A stretch of DNA of 64,000 nt, taken from the NCBI RefSeq assembly GCF_010500915.1, contig NZ_JAAAWP010000002.1, positions 124,001-188,000 on the forward strand, in the 5' to 3' direction. The number at the start of each line of letters is the position of its first letter. Positions within the stretch are counted from its first letter, which is position 1. Source of the stretch: Alteromonas hispanica (lineage in GTDB: Bacteria; Pseudomonadota; Gammaproteobacteria; Enterobacterales; Alteromonadaceae). A model generated the notes under the pieces. The model ran no database searches. It was not told the origin of the DNA and worked only from the letters and a program-made list of their open reading frames with translations. The position numbers were made by a program, and so were the translations under genes. Shown here piece by piece: positions 49,828-60,406 of this stretch.

Positions 49828-50250
49828 ATGAGTTTATTTAATGTTATGCAGATATCAAGTATGGGAATGGAGGCGGAAAACGTCCGTCTTAATACCACTG
49901 CAAGCAATATTGCCAACGCAAATTCAGTGAGCAGTAGTTACGAAGAAACTTATCGTGCTCGTCATCCAGTTTTTGCCTCTGCGTTACAAGATGCAATGAG
50001 AGACCAATCAAAAGGCGTGGGCGTTGAGGTTAAAGGTATTGTAGAGAGTGACGCACCGCTACAAGTGGAATATTCGCCAAACAATCCGATGGCTGATGCT
50101 GAAGGTTATATCTATAAACCAAATGTAAACATTGTCGAGGAGATGGCTAACATGATGTCAGCCTCGAAGGCTTACGAGACGAATGTTCAGGTAGCTGATA
50201 CAACGAAACGCATATTCCGCCGTGTTTTACAGTTAGGGCAAGGACAGTAA
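49828..50250 (+). CDS. flgC: Flagellar basal-body rod protein FlgC
   Basis: Proximal rod subunit, 140 residues. N-terminal motif NTTASNIANANSVSSSYEETYRARHPVF and the C-terminal helix VNIVEEMANMMSASKAYETNV typical of axial proteins. It lies two bases after flgB. Confidence 0.96.
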   Translation: MSLFNVMQISSMGMEAENVRLNTTASNIANANSVSSSYEETYRARHPVFASALQDAMRDQSKGVGVEVKGIVESDAPLQVEYSPNNPMADAEGYIYKPNVNIVEEMANMMSASKAYETNVQVADTTKRIFRRVLQLGQGQ

Positions 50251-50281
50251 TGTGCCGTTTGGTTAACGTGAGGAAAAACCA

Positions 50282-50968
50282 GTGAACACAATTAATAATA
50301 CCGGGCTTAACACCGACCTCTACTGGCAAGAAGAGAAGGTAAAAATTGCGGATGGCACCGAGCAGCAGCTTAATCAGGAAGACTTTTTCGCAATGCTTAC
50401 AGAGCAGCTTGCTAATCAGGACCCGACTAAGCCGGTTGATAACGATCAAATGGTAGCGCAGATGACGTCGTTCACTATGGCCGACGGGATTTCTCAGCTC
50501 AATGAGAAATTTGAATCGTTTGCCTCTTCTATGACGTCAAACCAAGCACTCCAAGCATCGAGCCTTATAGGTCAGAACGTGCTTGTACAAGGCAATGTTG
50601 GCTTTATGGCGAATGATTCAAGTGGGATTTCTGGTGTCGTGGTAAATGAAGAAACGGTCCAGAATATGACTATCACTATCCAAAACCAATTTGGTGAAGT
50701 TATAAAAACCATTGATGCTGGTACTCAGACCGCCGGTAATATTCAGTTTGACTGGGACGGCAGAGATCAACGTGGCAACCCTATGCAGCCTGGTGAGTAT
50801 GTTATTAGCGCCACGGGCGAGGTAAACGGTGAGGGTGTACAGCTTAATACAGCAGTAAACCGTCACGTAGGTAGCGTAAGTCTGGCCGGTAGCGGGCAGG
50901 GCGTAATTTTGAATTTGGATGGTGATGTCAGTATTAATCTCGACGACGTCATTCAAATCGGCAGTTAG
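50282..50968 (+). CDS. flgD: Flagellar hook assembly scaffold protein FlgD
   Basis: Hook cap that guides FlgE polymerisation and is lost on hook completion. 228 residues, GTG start. N-terminal LNQEDFFAMLTEQLANQDPTKPVDNDQMVAQMTSF family region, then a FlgD Ig/Tudor-like domain (IQFDWDGRDQRGNPMQPGEY). Confidence 0.95.
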   Translation: MNTINNTGLNTDLYWQEEKVKIADGTEQQLNQEDFFAMLTEQLANQDPTKPVDNDQMVAQMTSFTMADGISQLNEKFESFASSMTSNQALQASSLIGQNVLVQGNVGFMANDSSGISGVVVNEETVQNMTITIQNQFGEVIKTIDAGTQTAGNIQFDWDGRDQRGNPMQPGEYVISATGEVNGEGVQLNTAVNRHVGSVSLAGSGQGVILNLDGDVSINLDDVIQIGS

Positions 50969-50982
50969 TAGGAGAACAAATA

Positions 50983-52368
50983 ATGTCTTTTAATATTGCA
51001 CTGAGCGGCGTTTCGGCCGCGCAAAAAGATTTGGATGTCACAGCCAATAACATTGCAAACGTGAATACTGTAGGTTTTAAAGAATCCAGAGCTGAGTTTG
51101 GGGATGTGTATGCAGCATCACTGCTTGCTGGCGGTAAAACCAAAGTCGGTGATGGTGTACTCACGCAAGAGGTTGCGCAACAGTTTTCACAGGGCAGCTT
51201 ACAGTTTACCAATACATCTCTTGATTTAGCTATAACAGGGAATGGCTTTTTTGCCACTGTGCCAGAGATTACATCTCGAGACTTCTCTTTTACTCGCGCG
51301 GGCCAATTCAAACTAGATGACGATAACTTCGTTGTAAATAGTAATGGTGATAACCTGCTTGGTTTTCCAGTAAACGCCGACGGAACAAGCGCTTCAGTTG
51401 CGTTGAGTACCACCGAGCCTGTTCGGATCCCTGATTCATCTGGTTCGCCTCAACAAACCTCAGAGGTGGATATTCGAATGAATTTACCTGCAGGAGATGT
51501 TGGTTTGGATCCTCAGGATTTTGATCCACAGGATCCACTGACGTATAACGCAGCAACGTCTGTTACTGTCTATGACTCATTAGGCGATAGTCATGTAATG
51601 ACGTATTACTTCATTAAAGATAGTGCGCCTACCGCAGATAATGAGTGGTATGTGGTAACAGCTGTTGATGATCAATTGGTAGATATGACCGACTCAACAG
51701 GGGCAGATACCGACCCTGCCACCGCGGTAAACTCTGTTGGCGGAAATACAGGTAATGCAGTAACTGCTTCAAAACTGTTGTTTTCTCAAGGTGGTGACTT
51801 CAACGGAATGGAGACGCCTGACGGACTTCCAACCCTAGACTTTAAAATGCAAACTGAGGCACTAGGGCCAATAATTCTTGCTAACGGTTCTGACCCGAGT
51901 CAACAGATAAGCATAGATTTTAATTTAGATGTGAATAACGCCACGCCAAATGAGCCAACTCAATTTGCTTCTGCTTTCGAAGTAACGTCACTTGAGCAGG
52001 ACGGCCTGCCGGTTGGACGTCTAACCGGTATTGATATTGGTCCCGATGGCTTGGTACGAGCGACATTCTCAAACGGTACATCAGAGCCTATTGTACGAGT
52101 TGCACTAGTTCGCTTTTCCAACGAGCAAGGTCTAACGCAGGAGAGTGGAACTCAGTGGAAAGAGAGTATTTTGTCGGGCGAAGCGTTAGCGGGCGAAGCC
52201 ACCACGGGAACATTTGGTGAAATTAATTCATCTTCTCTTGAGCAAGCAAACGTTAACTTAACCACCGAACTTATCGATATGATCATTGCTCAGAGGAACT
52301 TCCAGGCAAACTCTAGAGCGCTTGAGATTAACAACTCGCTCAACCAGACAATTCTGAATATTAGATAA
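50983..52368 (+). CDS. flgE: Flagellar hook protein FlgE
   Basis: Structural hook subunit, the universal joint. 461 residues. Axial N-terminal motif SGVSAAQKDLDVTANNIANVNTVGFKESRAEF, a large variable middle, and the C-terminal axial helix (ELIDMIIAQRNFQANSRAL). Last gene before a strong terminator. Confidence 0.97.
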   Translation: MSFNIALSGVSAAQKDLDVTANNIANVNTVGFKESRAEFGDVYAASLLAGGKTKVGDGVLTQEVAQQFSQGSLQFTNTSLDLAITGNGFFATVPEITSRDFSFTRAGQFKLDDDNFVVNSNGDNLLGFPVNADGTSASVALSTTEPVRIPDSSGSPQQTSEVDIRMNLPAGDVGLDPQDFDPQDPLTYNAATSVTVYDSLGDSHVMTYYFIKDSAPTADNEWYVVTAVDDQLVDMTDSTGADTDPATAVNSVGGNTGNAVTASKLLFSQGGDFNGMETPDGLPTLDFKMQTEALGPIILANGSDPSQQISIDFNLDVNNATPNEPTQFASAFEVTSLEQDGLPVGRLTGIDIGPDGLVRATFSNGTSEPIVRVALVRFSNEQGLTQESGTQWKESILSGEALAGEATTGTFGEINSSSLEQANVNLTTELIDMIIAQRNFQANSRALEINNSLNQTILNIR

Positions 52369-52458
52369 TCGCCTAATCTATGATTTGCTGATTTCTAACT
52401 CTGAAGAGAAAAGCTTTTGTGGGTTGCTTTTCCTAAGTAAGTTGCTCTTCCAAAGTAA

Positions 52459-52490
52459 AAAAAGCCGTAGATATCATCTACGGCTTTTTT
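52459..52490 (+). terminator. Terminator between flgE and flgF
   Basis: AAAAGCCGTAGAT and ATCTACGGCTTTT form a near-perfect stem around ATC, with A and T runs on either side. It splits the rod-hook genes into two transcription units. Confidence 0.9.
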
Positions 52491-52559
52491 ACAAAAATCT
52501 CTTTGTAAAACAATGTGACCTCTTCCTGTTTGTCACTCCTTATCTAAAGTAAAACAAAG

Positions 52560-52575
52560 TGGCACTTCCTTTGCA
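52560..52575 (+). promoter_or_regulatory. Sigma-54 promoter of flgF-flgL
   Basis: TGGCACTTCCTTTGCA is a full match to TGGCAC-N5-TTGCA. The start is near 52587, 27 nt before flgF. Confidence 0.92.
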
Positions 52576-52613
52576 ATATCTGTGTATGGTTTGAACAGAG
52601 TCAAAAGTCAGTC

Positions 52614-53357
52614 ATGGATAAACTTCTTTATATTGCAGCTAGCGGTGCGTCTCAAGACCTTATGGCAACGGGGATTCGCTCTAATAACTTAGCCAATGCG
52701 CAAACGACAGGTTTTCGTGCTCAGCTAGAGCAGGCTAGAGCAATGCCGGCGTACGGCGAAGGTTTGCCTACCCGCGTTTTTTCAATGACAGAGAGTCCGT
52801 CAAACAATTATGAATCAGGTCCGATGATTAAAACCGATCGCGATTTAGATGTAGCGATACAGGGCGACGGTTGGTTTGCAGTTCAAGATGAAAACGGTCA
52901 AGAAGCCTACTCTCGAAACGGCAACTTCAAATTGGGTAGTGACGGAATATTGACAGACGTAAACGGGCGGGCTGTGTTAGGTGATAACGGTCCACTTTTT
53001 CTTCCGGTGCCATTAGATAACCTTACTATTGCAACGGACGGTACACTATCTATGAGACAGGTTGGGGCGCCGGCTAACGTTATAGAAACGGTAGGCAGAA
53101 TTAAACTTGTTAGTCCTAACTATGCCGATATGGAAAGAGGCACAGACGGTTTATTTCATATGAAAGACGGTTCGGTTGCAGACCCGTCAGCCAATGTAAA
53201 AGTCATGTCTGGCATGTTAGAGGGTTCTAACGTTAACGCCGTTGAAGAAATGGTAGATATGATCAGTCTGCAGCGTCACTACGAGCTGCAAGTTAAAGTA
53301 ATGAAGCAAGCGGAAGAACTCGATACCCGCGGCAACATGATGTTGCGAATTTTATAG
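52614..53357 (+). CDS. flgF: Flagellar basal-body rod protein FlgF
   Basis: Proximal rod subunit, 247 residues. N-terminal axial motif GIRSNNLANAQTTGFRAQLEQ and C-terminal NAVEEMVDMISLQRHYELQVKVM. First gene of the second sigma-54 unit. Confidence 0.96.
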   Translation: MDKLLYIAASGASQDLMATGIRSNNLANAQTTGFRAQLEQARAMPAYGEGLPTRVFSMTESPSNNYESGPMIKTDRDLDVAIQGDGWFAVQDENGQEAYSRNGNFKLGSDGILTDVNGRAVLGDNGPLFLPVPLDNLTIATDGTLSMRQVGAPANVIETVGRIKLVSPNYADMERGTDGLFHMKDGSVADPSANVKVMSGMLEGSNVNAVEEMVDMISLQRHYELQVKVMKQAEELDTRGNMMLRIL

Positions 53358-53413
53358 TCACTCTTATTTTTGATAAATAATGGCGCGCAATGTCGCGTTG
53401 TTTGGAGGTTAAC

Positions 53414-54202
53414 ATGCACCCAGCACTGTGGATTAGTAAAACCGGATTAGATGCCGCTCAAACCGATGTGTCTGTGGTTTCTAACAACTTAGCAAATGCT
53501 TCTACGGTAGGTTTCAAAAAAGATCGCGCCGTGTTTGAAGATTTACTTTATCAGAACATTAACCAGCCTGGCGGACGTTCATCTGCGGATACCGAGCTGC
53601 CTTCAGGCCTCATGCTAGGCTCTGGGTCGAAAGTTGTTTCAACACAGAAGGCTCATACACAAGGAAACCTGCTTACCACAGATAATGCGTTAGATTTATC
53701 TATTCAAGGACGTGGTTATTTCGAAATTTTGCAGCCCGATGGCACAACAGCGTACAGTCGTAATGGACAGTTTGGTCTAAATGATCAAGGACAAATTGTA
53801 ACGTCTGGCGCCGGTTATTTGCTTCAACCTCAAATTACAATTCCGCCAGATGCACAGCAGATTACTATTTCTCAAGATGGTCAGGTAAGCGTGAGTATTC
53901 GCGGGCAAGCGCAACCTCAACAGTTAGGTCAGATAAATATCGCTGATTTTGTGAACCCCACGGGATTACAGCCTATAGGTCAGAACCTTTATGCAGAAAC
54001 AGTATCTAGTGGGTTTCCGGTGCGAGGCGTTCCTGGGCTTCAGGGGCTTGGAATGTTAGCGCAAGGTGCGCTTGAAACGTCTAACGTAAATGTGACTGAA
54101 GAATTGGTTAACTTGATTGAGAGCCAGCGTCTGTATGAAATGAACTCGAAAGTTATTTCATCAGTGGATCAGATGCTCGGACAAGTTATTCAGCAGTTGT
54201 AG
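53414..54202 (+). CDS. flgG: Flagellar distal rod protein FlgG
   Basis: Distal rod subunit. 262 residues from ATG 53414, with GGAGG six bases upstream; the earlier in-frame start at 53390 adds residues not seen in the family. It opens with MHPALWISKTGLDAAQTDVS and carries VVSNNLANASTVGFKKDRAVFEDL and the C-terminal NVTEELVNLIESQRLYEMNSKV. Confidence 0.97.
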   Translation: MHPALWISKTGLDAAQTDVSVVSNNLANASTVGFKKDRAVFEDLLYQNINQPGGRSSADTELPSGLMLGSGSKVVSTQKAHTQGNLLTTDNALDLSIQGRGYFEILQPDGTTAYSRNGQFGLNDQGQIVTSGAGYLLQPQITIPPDAQQITISQDGQVSVSIRGQAQPQQLGQINIADFVNPTGLQPIGQNLYAETVSSGFPVRGVPGLQGLGMLAQGALETSNVNVTEELVNLIESQRLYEMNSKVISSVDQMLGQVIQQL

Positions 54203-54213
54203 GAGTGCTTATT

Positions 54214-54906
54214 ATGCATCGTTTTGGCTTCTTATTATTTGCTCTTGTTGTATTAGCTACGCTATCTGGGTGTGAGAGTACTCCAGAGCAACCAGTACAA
54301 GCGAATGATCCTTTTTACGCCCCTATTATTCCAGACTATCCGAAAGAAACTATCATAGAGGATGGTTCCTTGTTCCGTGGACATTTAGCGAGAAGCCTTT
54401 ATTCAGATGTTACTGCGCGCCAAATCGGTGACATTATCACCGTTGTGCTGAGTGAAAATACTGCTGCTACAAAGTCCGCAAATACCACAACGTCGAGAGA
54501 AACTTCTGCCGAGCTTGATCCCATCATTGGTCTTGGAGGCAATGCGGTAAATATTGGCTCCGAATCAATTCAACTTGGCATTGATGGCTCTAATGACTTT
54601 GCTGGAGACGCCGCAGCTAATCAAACTAACAGTCTTCAAGGTAGCATATCCGTTACTGTGGTAGATGTATTACCTAACAGTAACCTTGTAGTAAGGGGAG
54701 AAAAGTGGATGACCCTAAACCACGGAGATGAATACATTCGACTTACTGGAATAGTCAGACCTCTCGACATAGACCCCGATAACCAAGTGCAGTCTACTCG
54801 TATTGCCAATGCAAGAATTCAATATAGCGGTACTGGTTCATTTGCTAGTGCGCAAGAAAAGGGCTGGTTAGCGAAGTTTTTCTCTTCTCCTTGGTGGCCT
54901 CTTTAA
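54214..54906 (+). CDS. flgH: Flagellar L-ring lipoprotein FlgH
   Basis: Outer-membrane bushing of the rod. 230 residues from ATG 54214, which has AGGAG eight bases upstream and overlapping the flgG stop. Lipobox LSGC with Cys20. Family motifs: [28 protein letters not shown] and [23 protein letters not shown]. Confidence 0.96.
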   Translation: MHRFGFLLFALVVLATLSGCESTPEQPVQANDPFYAPIIPDYPKETIIEDGSLFRGHLARSLYSDVTARQIGDIITVVLSENTAATKSANTTTSRETSAELDPIIGLGGNAVNIGSESIQLGIDGSNDFAGDAAANQTNSLQGSISVTVVDVLPNSNLVVRGEKWMTLNHGDEYIRLTGIVRPLDIDPDNQVQSTRIANARIQYSGTGSFASAQEKGWLAKFFSSPWWPL

Positions 54907-54922
54907 TATGGTGGGTTTTGTT

Positions 54923-56038
54923 ATGCGCTCTTTAGTGGTTCTCATTATTGCATTATGTCTTTCAGGTCTTTCAGGCGCGGCGAGTGCGCAAAGAATAAAA
55001 GACGTTGCGTCTATCCAAGGCGTCCGTTCTAACCAGCTTATTGGCTACGGTTTGGTTGTAGGACTTCCAGGTACCGGTGAGCAGAACCCGTTTACCGAGC
55101 AAAGCTTTAGAACGATGCTGGCTAATTTTGGCATTAGGATGGACCCTAATATTCGGCCAAACGTCCGAAATGTGGCAGCCGTTGCCGTGCATGCCGAACT
55201 ACCTGCTTTTAGCAAGCCAGGCCAAACCATTGACGTGACAGTGTCGTCGGTGGGTGAAGCGAAAAGCCTTCAAGGTGGCTCTTTATTACAAACATTTCTT
55301 CGCGGTGTAAATGGCGAAGTTTATGCGGTAGCGCAGGGTAGCCTTGTGGTTAGCGGCTTTGGTGCCGAGGGTGGAGACGGTTCACGAATTGTCGTCAATA
55401 CGCCAACCGTGGGACGAATCCCAAATGGTGCAATGGTGGAGCGAGCAGTTCCAAGTGGTTTTGCCAACGGCGATTCATTAACACTCAACTTACATTACCC
55501 TGATTTCACTACGGCTAAGTCTTTGGCAGACACAATTAACGAGCGTTTAGGCGCAAGCCCTGAAAGTGGGTACGTTATTGCTACTCCCATTGATGCTGCA
55601 TCGGTAAGAGTAACAGCCCCTCGCGATGCCGGTCAGAGAGTTGGCTTTTTAGCCACATTAGAAAACTTCGAGTTCACACCAGCAGATGCTCCCGCCCGCG
55701 TGGTGATAAATAGCCGTACGGGAACCATCGTCATTGGCAGTGAAGTCAGGCTTTTACCAGCGGCTATTACACATGGCGGGCTTACTGTAACTATTTCTGA
55801 AAATCAGCAAGTAGCTCAGCCTAATGCATTTGCCGACGGCGAGACAGCAGTTACCACACAATCCATTGTAGACGTAGATTTAGCGGATAGTCGCATGTTT
55901 AAGTTTGAACCTGGGGTAACGCTTGATCAGCTAGTGCGAGCGGTTAATGAAGTAGGCGCAGCGCCGGGCGACTTAATGGCAATCCTAGAAGCATTAAGAC
56001 AAGCCGGCGCGTTGCGCGGTGAACTGATTATCATTTAA
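54923..56038 (+). CDS. flgI: Flagellar P-ring protein FlgI
   Basis: Periplasmic P-ring subunit assembled with FlgA help. 371 residues from ATG 54923 (GGTGGG upstream), 376 from ATG 54908. Signal peptide to about ASA-QRIKD. The conserved start is [29 protein letters not shown]. It ends in [10 protein letters not shown]. Confidence 0.96.
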   Translation: MRSLVVLIIALCLSGLSGAASAQRIKDVASIQGVRSNQLIGYGLVVGLPGTGEQNPFTEQSFRTMLANFGIRMDPNIRPNVRNVAAVAVHAELPAFSKPGQTIDVTVSSVGEAKSLQGGSLLQTFLRGVNGEVYAVAQGSLVVSGFGAEGGDGSRIVVNTPTVGRIPNGAMVERAVPSGFANGDSLTLNLHYPDFTTAKSLADTINERLGASPESGYVIATPIDAASVRVTAPRDAGQRVGFLATLENFEFTPADAPARVVINSRTGTIVIGSEVRLLPAAITHGGLTVTISENQQVAQPNAFADGETAVTTQSIVDVDLADSRMFKFEPGVTLDQLVRAVNEVGAAPGDLMAILEALRQAGALRGELIII

Positions 56039-56050
56039 GGGTAATAGCTA

Positions 56051-57007
56051 ATGGATTCACTCAGTACGAAAGGCCAGCTAGATATGGCTCGCAACGTTCA
56101 CGACATGGGCAGTATCAATAAGATGCGCGAAGCCATTGCGTCGGGCGATGAAACTGTTTTGCAAGAAGCAGCAGAACAGTTTGAAGCGATTTTTGTACAG
56201 ATGATGCTTAAGTCGATGCGTAAGGCGCAAGATGCGCTAGCTGATGAAGACAGCCCATTCAATTCTCAGCAGGTAAAGTTCTACCGTGATATGCACGACC
56301 AGCAGTTAGCCACCGACCTTACCGCAAACGGTGGTATGGGATTAGCAGATGTAATTGTAAAACAATTAGGGCGCACTGAAGATAGCTACACGCCAGCAAG
56401 CGTTATCCGTAGTGATGGCAACCTTTCATCGCTAAATACAGATAGAGCAAAATTTGTTGCACATGCTCAAGACATAGCCCTAGATTCGCACTCAGTAGGT
56501 ACAAAGAGCGCACATAAAGATGCGATGTTTGACAGTCCTGAGCAGTTTGTAAAGTCGCTAATGCCTCATGCGGAAAAAATAGCAGCAAAGTATGGTTTAG
56601 ATGCGAAAGCCATTGTGTCTCAAGCTGCAGTTGAGACTGGGTGGGGAAAATTTGTTATCCATTCGGCAGACGGTAAAAGCTCGCACAACCTTTTTGGAAT
56701 AAAAGCGAGCAGCGATTGGAAAGGCGAGCAAGCCGTTGTTGATACCCTTGAATTTAATGGTTTGATACCGCAAAAGCAAAAAGCGGCATTCAGATCATAC
56801 GAGTCTATAGGGGAGGCAATGGATGACTACGGTAGATTTATTGCCAGCCAACCACGTTACAGTGATGCGGTGAAAACTGGTCACAACGCACAAGGGTATA
56901 CAAGAGCGCTGCAAGAAGCAGGTTACGCTACGGATCCGCAATACGCGGATAAGATTATGGCTGTTTATAACAGCGAACGACTTAACACCCTCGTACCGCC
57001 GAAATAA
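56051..57007 (+). CDS. flgJ: Flagellar rod assembly muramidase FlgJ
   Basis: Two-domain protein that caps the rod and opens the peptidoglycan. 318 residues: N-terminal rod-binding domain (EQFEAIFVQMMLKSMRKAQDAL) and C-terminal glucosaminidase domain with the catalytic Glu in AAVETGWGKFVI, then HNLFGIKAS. The two-domain form is the gammaproteobacterial type. Confidence 0.96.
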   Translation: MDSLSTKGQLDMARNVHDMGSINKMREAIASGDETVLQEAAEQFEAIFVQMMLKSMRKAQDALADEDSPFNSQQVKFYRDMHDQQLATDLTANGGMGLADVIVKQLGRTEDSYTPASVIRSDGNLSSLNTDRAKFVAHAQDIALDSHSVGTKSAHKDAMFDSPEQFVKSLMPHAEKIAAKYGLDAKAIVSQAAVETGWGKFVIHSADGKSSHNLFGIKASSDWKGEQAVVDTLEFNGLIPQKQKAAFRSYESIGEAMDDYGRFIASQPRYSDAVKTGHNAQGYTRALQEAGYATDPQYADKIMAVYNSERLNTLVPPK

Positions 57008-57021
57008 GGGAGATAAAACAT

Positions 57022-59064
57022 ATGAGTTCAGTAGATTTATTTTCCCTTGCCACTAGCGGTGTTAATGCCAGCGGAAAGTTGCTGCAAACAACCAGTAATA
57101 ACATTGCAAATGTCAACACACCTGGCTATGTTCGCGAGCGCACTGAGCTAAATAACAGTCAAGTTTTTGGTGTTGAAATTGGAAACACAGAGCGAGTTAT
57201 CAACGTCTTTGCGCAAAATCAGCTACGCAGAGATATTACTGCGGTAGGCGAATTAGAGGCGTTTTCTTCAAAAGCTTCAGCAATCGATACTCTCCTTGCT
57301 GGAGATGCTAATTCAATTTCGAAAGGCTTGAGTGAATACTTTTCAGCACTGCAAACTGCTGCTGATGATCCAACAAATTTAGCATCTCGAGAGCAAGTAT
57401 TGGGCAAATCTGAATCTCTACTTCAGCGTATGAGAACACTTTCCGATTACATGATTGAAAAAGAGGAAGAGCTAAATCTAGAGTTCACGTCTTTAGTAAA
57501 CAGAGCAAATACCCTAATTGGCAATATTGGCGACCTAAATGGAAACATTGTAATTGCCAACGGTAACAGTACAAGCGACCAACCCAGCGCGCTTCTTAAT
57601 GAACGCGATAAGGCAGTTGATGAGTTGTCATCAATAATAGGAATTAATGTAAAAGAGAGTCAATCGCAGAACGGTGCTATAACAATTAATCTCACCTCAG
57701 GGGAGTCGTTGGTATTAGATAACGGGGCATTCAATTTATTTGAAGTCAACACAAATGCAGATTTATCGCTAAAGCAGTTAGCTCTTGAGACTAATTTTGG
57801 TTCTCAGACCAAAGGCGATGCCTCTTTGCGAGTACAAGAAAGTGATTTAGGCGGAGCCTTAGGCGGCCTGTTCAAATACAGAAATGAAGTGCTTGGGCCA
57901 ACGATGCGTGATGTAGGGCAACTATCCGTAGCGTTTGCTGACTCGATGAACCAACAAAATAAACTTGGTATGGACCTAGATGGCCAGTTGGGTGGCAATA
58001 TTTTTGATATTCCTACATTCAGAGGCTTAGCATATGAAGACACTAATGGTGATTATATTGTCACTGCACAAGTCACCGAGGGAATGGGCTCGCAATTAAC
58101 GGATGCAGATTACAAGGTTGAAGTAAGAGCGGTATCGGCTGGTGTCCCTTCAGAAATTGAAATCACGCTGTTAAACGCTGACGGTACGCCAAAGAAAGAT
58201 GGCTCAGGCAACGATGTCGTATTTTCCAATTTTGCGGTGTCGTCGGGCTTTAATGAGCTACCTGGTGGAATAGAAGTAGATTTCTCAGGACCTTCTAGTT
58301 ACACGGTTGGCAACGAGTTCTTGATTCAACCTACGAAAACTATAGCGTCAAAAATCGACTTTAACACTACTCGACCTGAGGATCTTGCGTTCGCTACACC
58401 CGTTCGCGGCCAAGCCGATAATACAAACCTCGGTGATGCCAATGTTGTGAATGTTTCGGTGAACAATACAGAGGTTGGAAATTCAGCTTTTGACGGTGCA
58501 GGTGGATTACTAAGTACTGCCCCTGCGCAGATTCGTTTCACTGCTGCGGACGCCTATGACGTAATTGATGGCACAGGTTCTGTAGTAGCATCGGTGTCGG
58601 GCATTTCTGATTTAAACAACCTTATAAGCCAAGCTGGCATAACCCCTGCCCCCGGTTATGACCTAAGTTTAGATGGTGTGCCAAGAGCAGGGGATAGCTT
58701 TTCGATGGAGTACAACACGGATGGATTTAACGATAACAGTAACGCATTAAATTTAGCAGCACTACAAAACGAGAACCTTGTTCAAGTGAGTAGCGAGGCA
58801 TCGAATACACAACGAACCTTTCAAGATGCCTACGCGTCAATGGTAGGAAGAATTGGTCAAGATGCATCTATGGCAAAAGTGTCCTTAGCTTCTGCAGAGG
58901 CAATGCAAGTGCAATCAGAGAACTGGTTTCAGTCTGTCTCTGGGGTAAGTTTAGATGAAGAAGCTGCTAACTTAATAAAGTATCAGCAAAGCTATGCCGC
59001 TGCAGCCCGCATTCTCACGACAGCACAAGAGCTTTTTAACACCATATTACAGTCTGCGAGGTAG
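57022..59064 (+). CDS. flgK: Flagellar hook-associated protein FlgK (HAP1)
   Basis: First hook-filament junction protein. 680 residues. N-terminal axial motif LLQTTSNNIANVNTPGYVRER and C-terminal SGVSLDEEAANLIKYQQSYAAAARILTTAQELF. Chaperoned by FlgN, encoded upstream. It lies 14 bp after flgJ. Confidence 0.97.
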   Translation: MSSVDLFSLATSGVNASGKLLQTTSNNIANVNTPGYVRERTELNNSQVFGVEIGNTERVINVFAQNQLRRDITAVGELEAFSSKASAIDTLLAGDANSISKGLSEYFSALQTAADDPTNLASREQVLGKSESLLQRMRTLSDYMIEKEEELNLEFTSLVNRANTLIGNIGDLNGNIVIANGNSTSDQPSALLNERDKAVDELSSIIGINVKESQSQNGAITINLTSGESLVLDNGAFNLFEVNTNADLSLKQLALETNFGSQTKGDASLRVQESDLGGALGGLFKYRNEVLGPTMRDVGQLSVAFADSMNQQNKLGMDLDGQLGGNIFDIPTFRGLAYEDTNGDYIVTAQVTEGMGSQLTDADYKVEVRAVSAGVPSEIEITLLNADGTPKKDGSGNDVVFSNFAVSSGFNELPGGIEVDFSGPSSYTVGNEFLIQPTKTIASKIDFNTTRPEDLAFATPVRGQADNTNLGDANVVNVSVNNTEVGNSAFDGAGGLLSTAPAQIRFTAADAYDVIDGTGSVVASVSGISDLNNLISQAGITPAPGYDLSLDGVPRAGDSFSMEYNTDGFNDNSNALNLAALQNENLVQVSSEASNTQRTFQDAYASMVGRIGQDASMAKVSLASAEAMQVQSENWFQSVSGVSLDEEAANLIKYQQSYAAAARILTTAQELFNTILQSAR

Positions 59065-59071
59065 TTAAAAA

Positions 59072-60295
59072 ATGCGCATTTCGACAAACCAAATTTATGA
59101 TCAAAATATCCGCTCTATCATGAATAATCAGGGAGAGCTATCTAAGACCCAAGAGCAGTTGGCGTCGGGAAATCGTATCATTACACCCAGTGATGACCCT
59201 GTAGGTGCTGCGAAGGTGCTTCGCTTGACGGAAGAAATTGATGAACTTACTCAGTTTCAACGAAATAATGACTTGGTGACTGGTTCTCTTGAACAACAAG
59301 AAGCTGTGCTTACCAATATTACAAACTCAATTAACAGAGCTCGAACCCTTATTGTTCAATCTGGTAATGGTATTTTAGCCGATCCTGATAAGCGAGCTAT
59401 TGGCGCTGAGTTAGAGCAAATAAAGTTAGAAGTGTTTGATTTAATGAACACACAAGATGCTGATGGTAATTACCTATACGCAGGATACCAATCTGGAAAT
59501 CAGGCATTTACATTTAATCCAGCGGCTAGCGGAAACGCAATATCCTTTTCAGGAGATGCTGGTGTGAGTTTCATTCAGTTATCGAATAGCTCTAAAATCC
59601 AATCAACAAGTAATGGGTATGAAGTATTTGAAAATGTACTTTCTCGTTTCAAGTTTTCTGTAACCGGTAATTCTGTTACGAGTTTAGAAAGCGCCTCTGT
59701 AAAAGAACAGGGTACCTTTGATACGTTTTTTGATAAGAATTATGACCCTGTAACACCCGCAAATAATAATTATCGCGTTAATTTTTTAGCTAGTGGGCAA
59801 GCAGAGCTCGTTAATCAAGGAACGGGAGCCGTGGTGGATACAGTTGGTTTTTCCTCTGGTCAGCCCTTTACCATAAAAGGCATGGAATTTAATGCCACTG
59901 CTGTGCCAGGCAATAGCATAGATTTCTCACTCGATACGCCAGAAAAGAAAAGCATGGCACAGTCTATCCATGAAATTCAGGAAATCCTGCTTGATAGCAC
60001 AATCGATAATAGCGCTTTACAAGAATCGATAGCAGATGCTCTCGTTGGGCTAGATAATGGTCTTGAGAGGTTGTCTCTTGAAAGAGCGTCAATTGGTAGT
60101 CGTTTGAATATTGCACAATCGTCTTATGAGACGAATCTCGACATGGAAATAGCCGCAAAAGCATCGCGCTCTTCAATTCAAGATGTTGACTACGCGGAAG
60201 CGTCTTCTGAGTTTGCTAAGCAAGAAACTGCACTTAATGCAGCGCTAGCTACTTTCCCTAAAGTGAGTAACCTATCGCTGTTTAACTTCATCTAG
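59072..60295 (+). CDS. flgL: Flagellar hook-associated protein FlgL (HAP3)
   Basis: Second junction protein, flagellin-like. 407 residues. N-terminus MRISTNQIYDQNIRSIMNN with QLASGNRIITPSDDPVGAAKVL, and a C-terminal helix ending in ALNAALATFPKVSNLSLFNFI. Last gene of the flgF-flgL unit. I see no clear hairpin terminator after it. Confidence 0.96.
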   Translation: MRISTNQIYDQNIRSIMNNQGELSKTQEQLASGNRIITPSDDPVGAAKVLRLTEEIDELTQFQRNNDLVTGSLEQQEAVLTNITNSINRARTLIVQSGNGILADPDKRAIGAELEQIKLEVFDLMNTQDADGNYLYAGYQSGNQAFTFNPAASGNAISFSGDAGVSFIQLSNSSKIQSTSNGYEVFENVLSRFKFSVTGNSVTSLESASVKEQGTFDTFFDKNYDPVTPANNNYRVNFLASGQAELVNQGTGAVVDTVGFSSGQPFTIKGMEFNATAVPGNSIDFSLDTPEKKSMAQSIHEIQEILLDSTIDNSALQESIADALVGLDNGLERLSLERASIGSRLNIAQSSYETNLDMEIAAKASRSSIQDVDYAEASSEFAKQETALNAALATFPKVSNLSLFNFI

Positions 60296-60406
60296 CGAGA
60301 GCCAACATTTTAAGCAAAATGAACTAAGTGATAAATCAATAGCTATATCATTAAATAGCGTAAAAGTTATGCTTATTTAGGCAATTTGCCTAGTTTCTAA
60401 CCAGTG

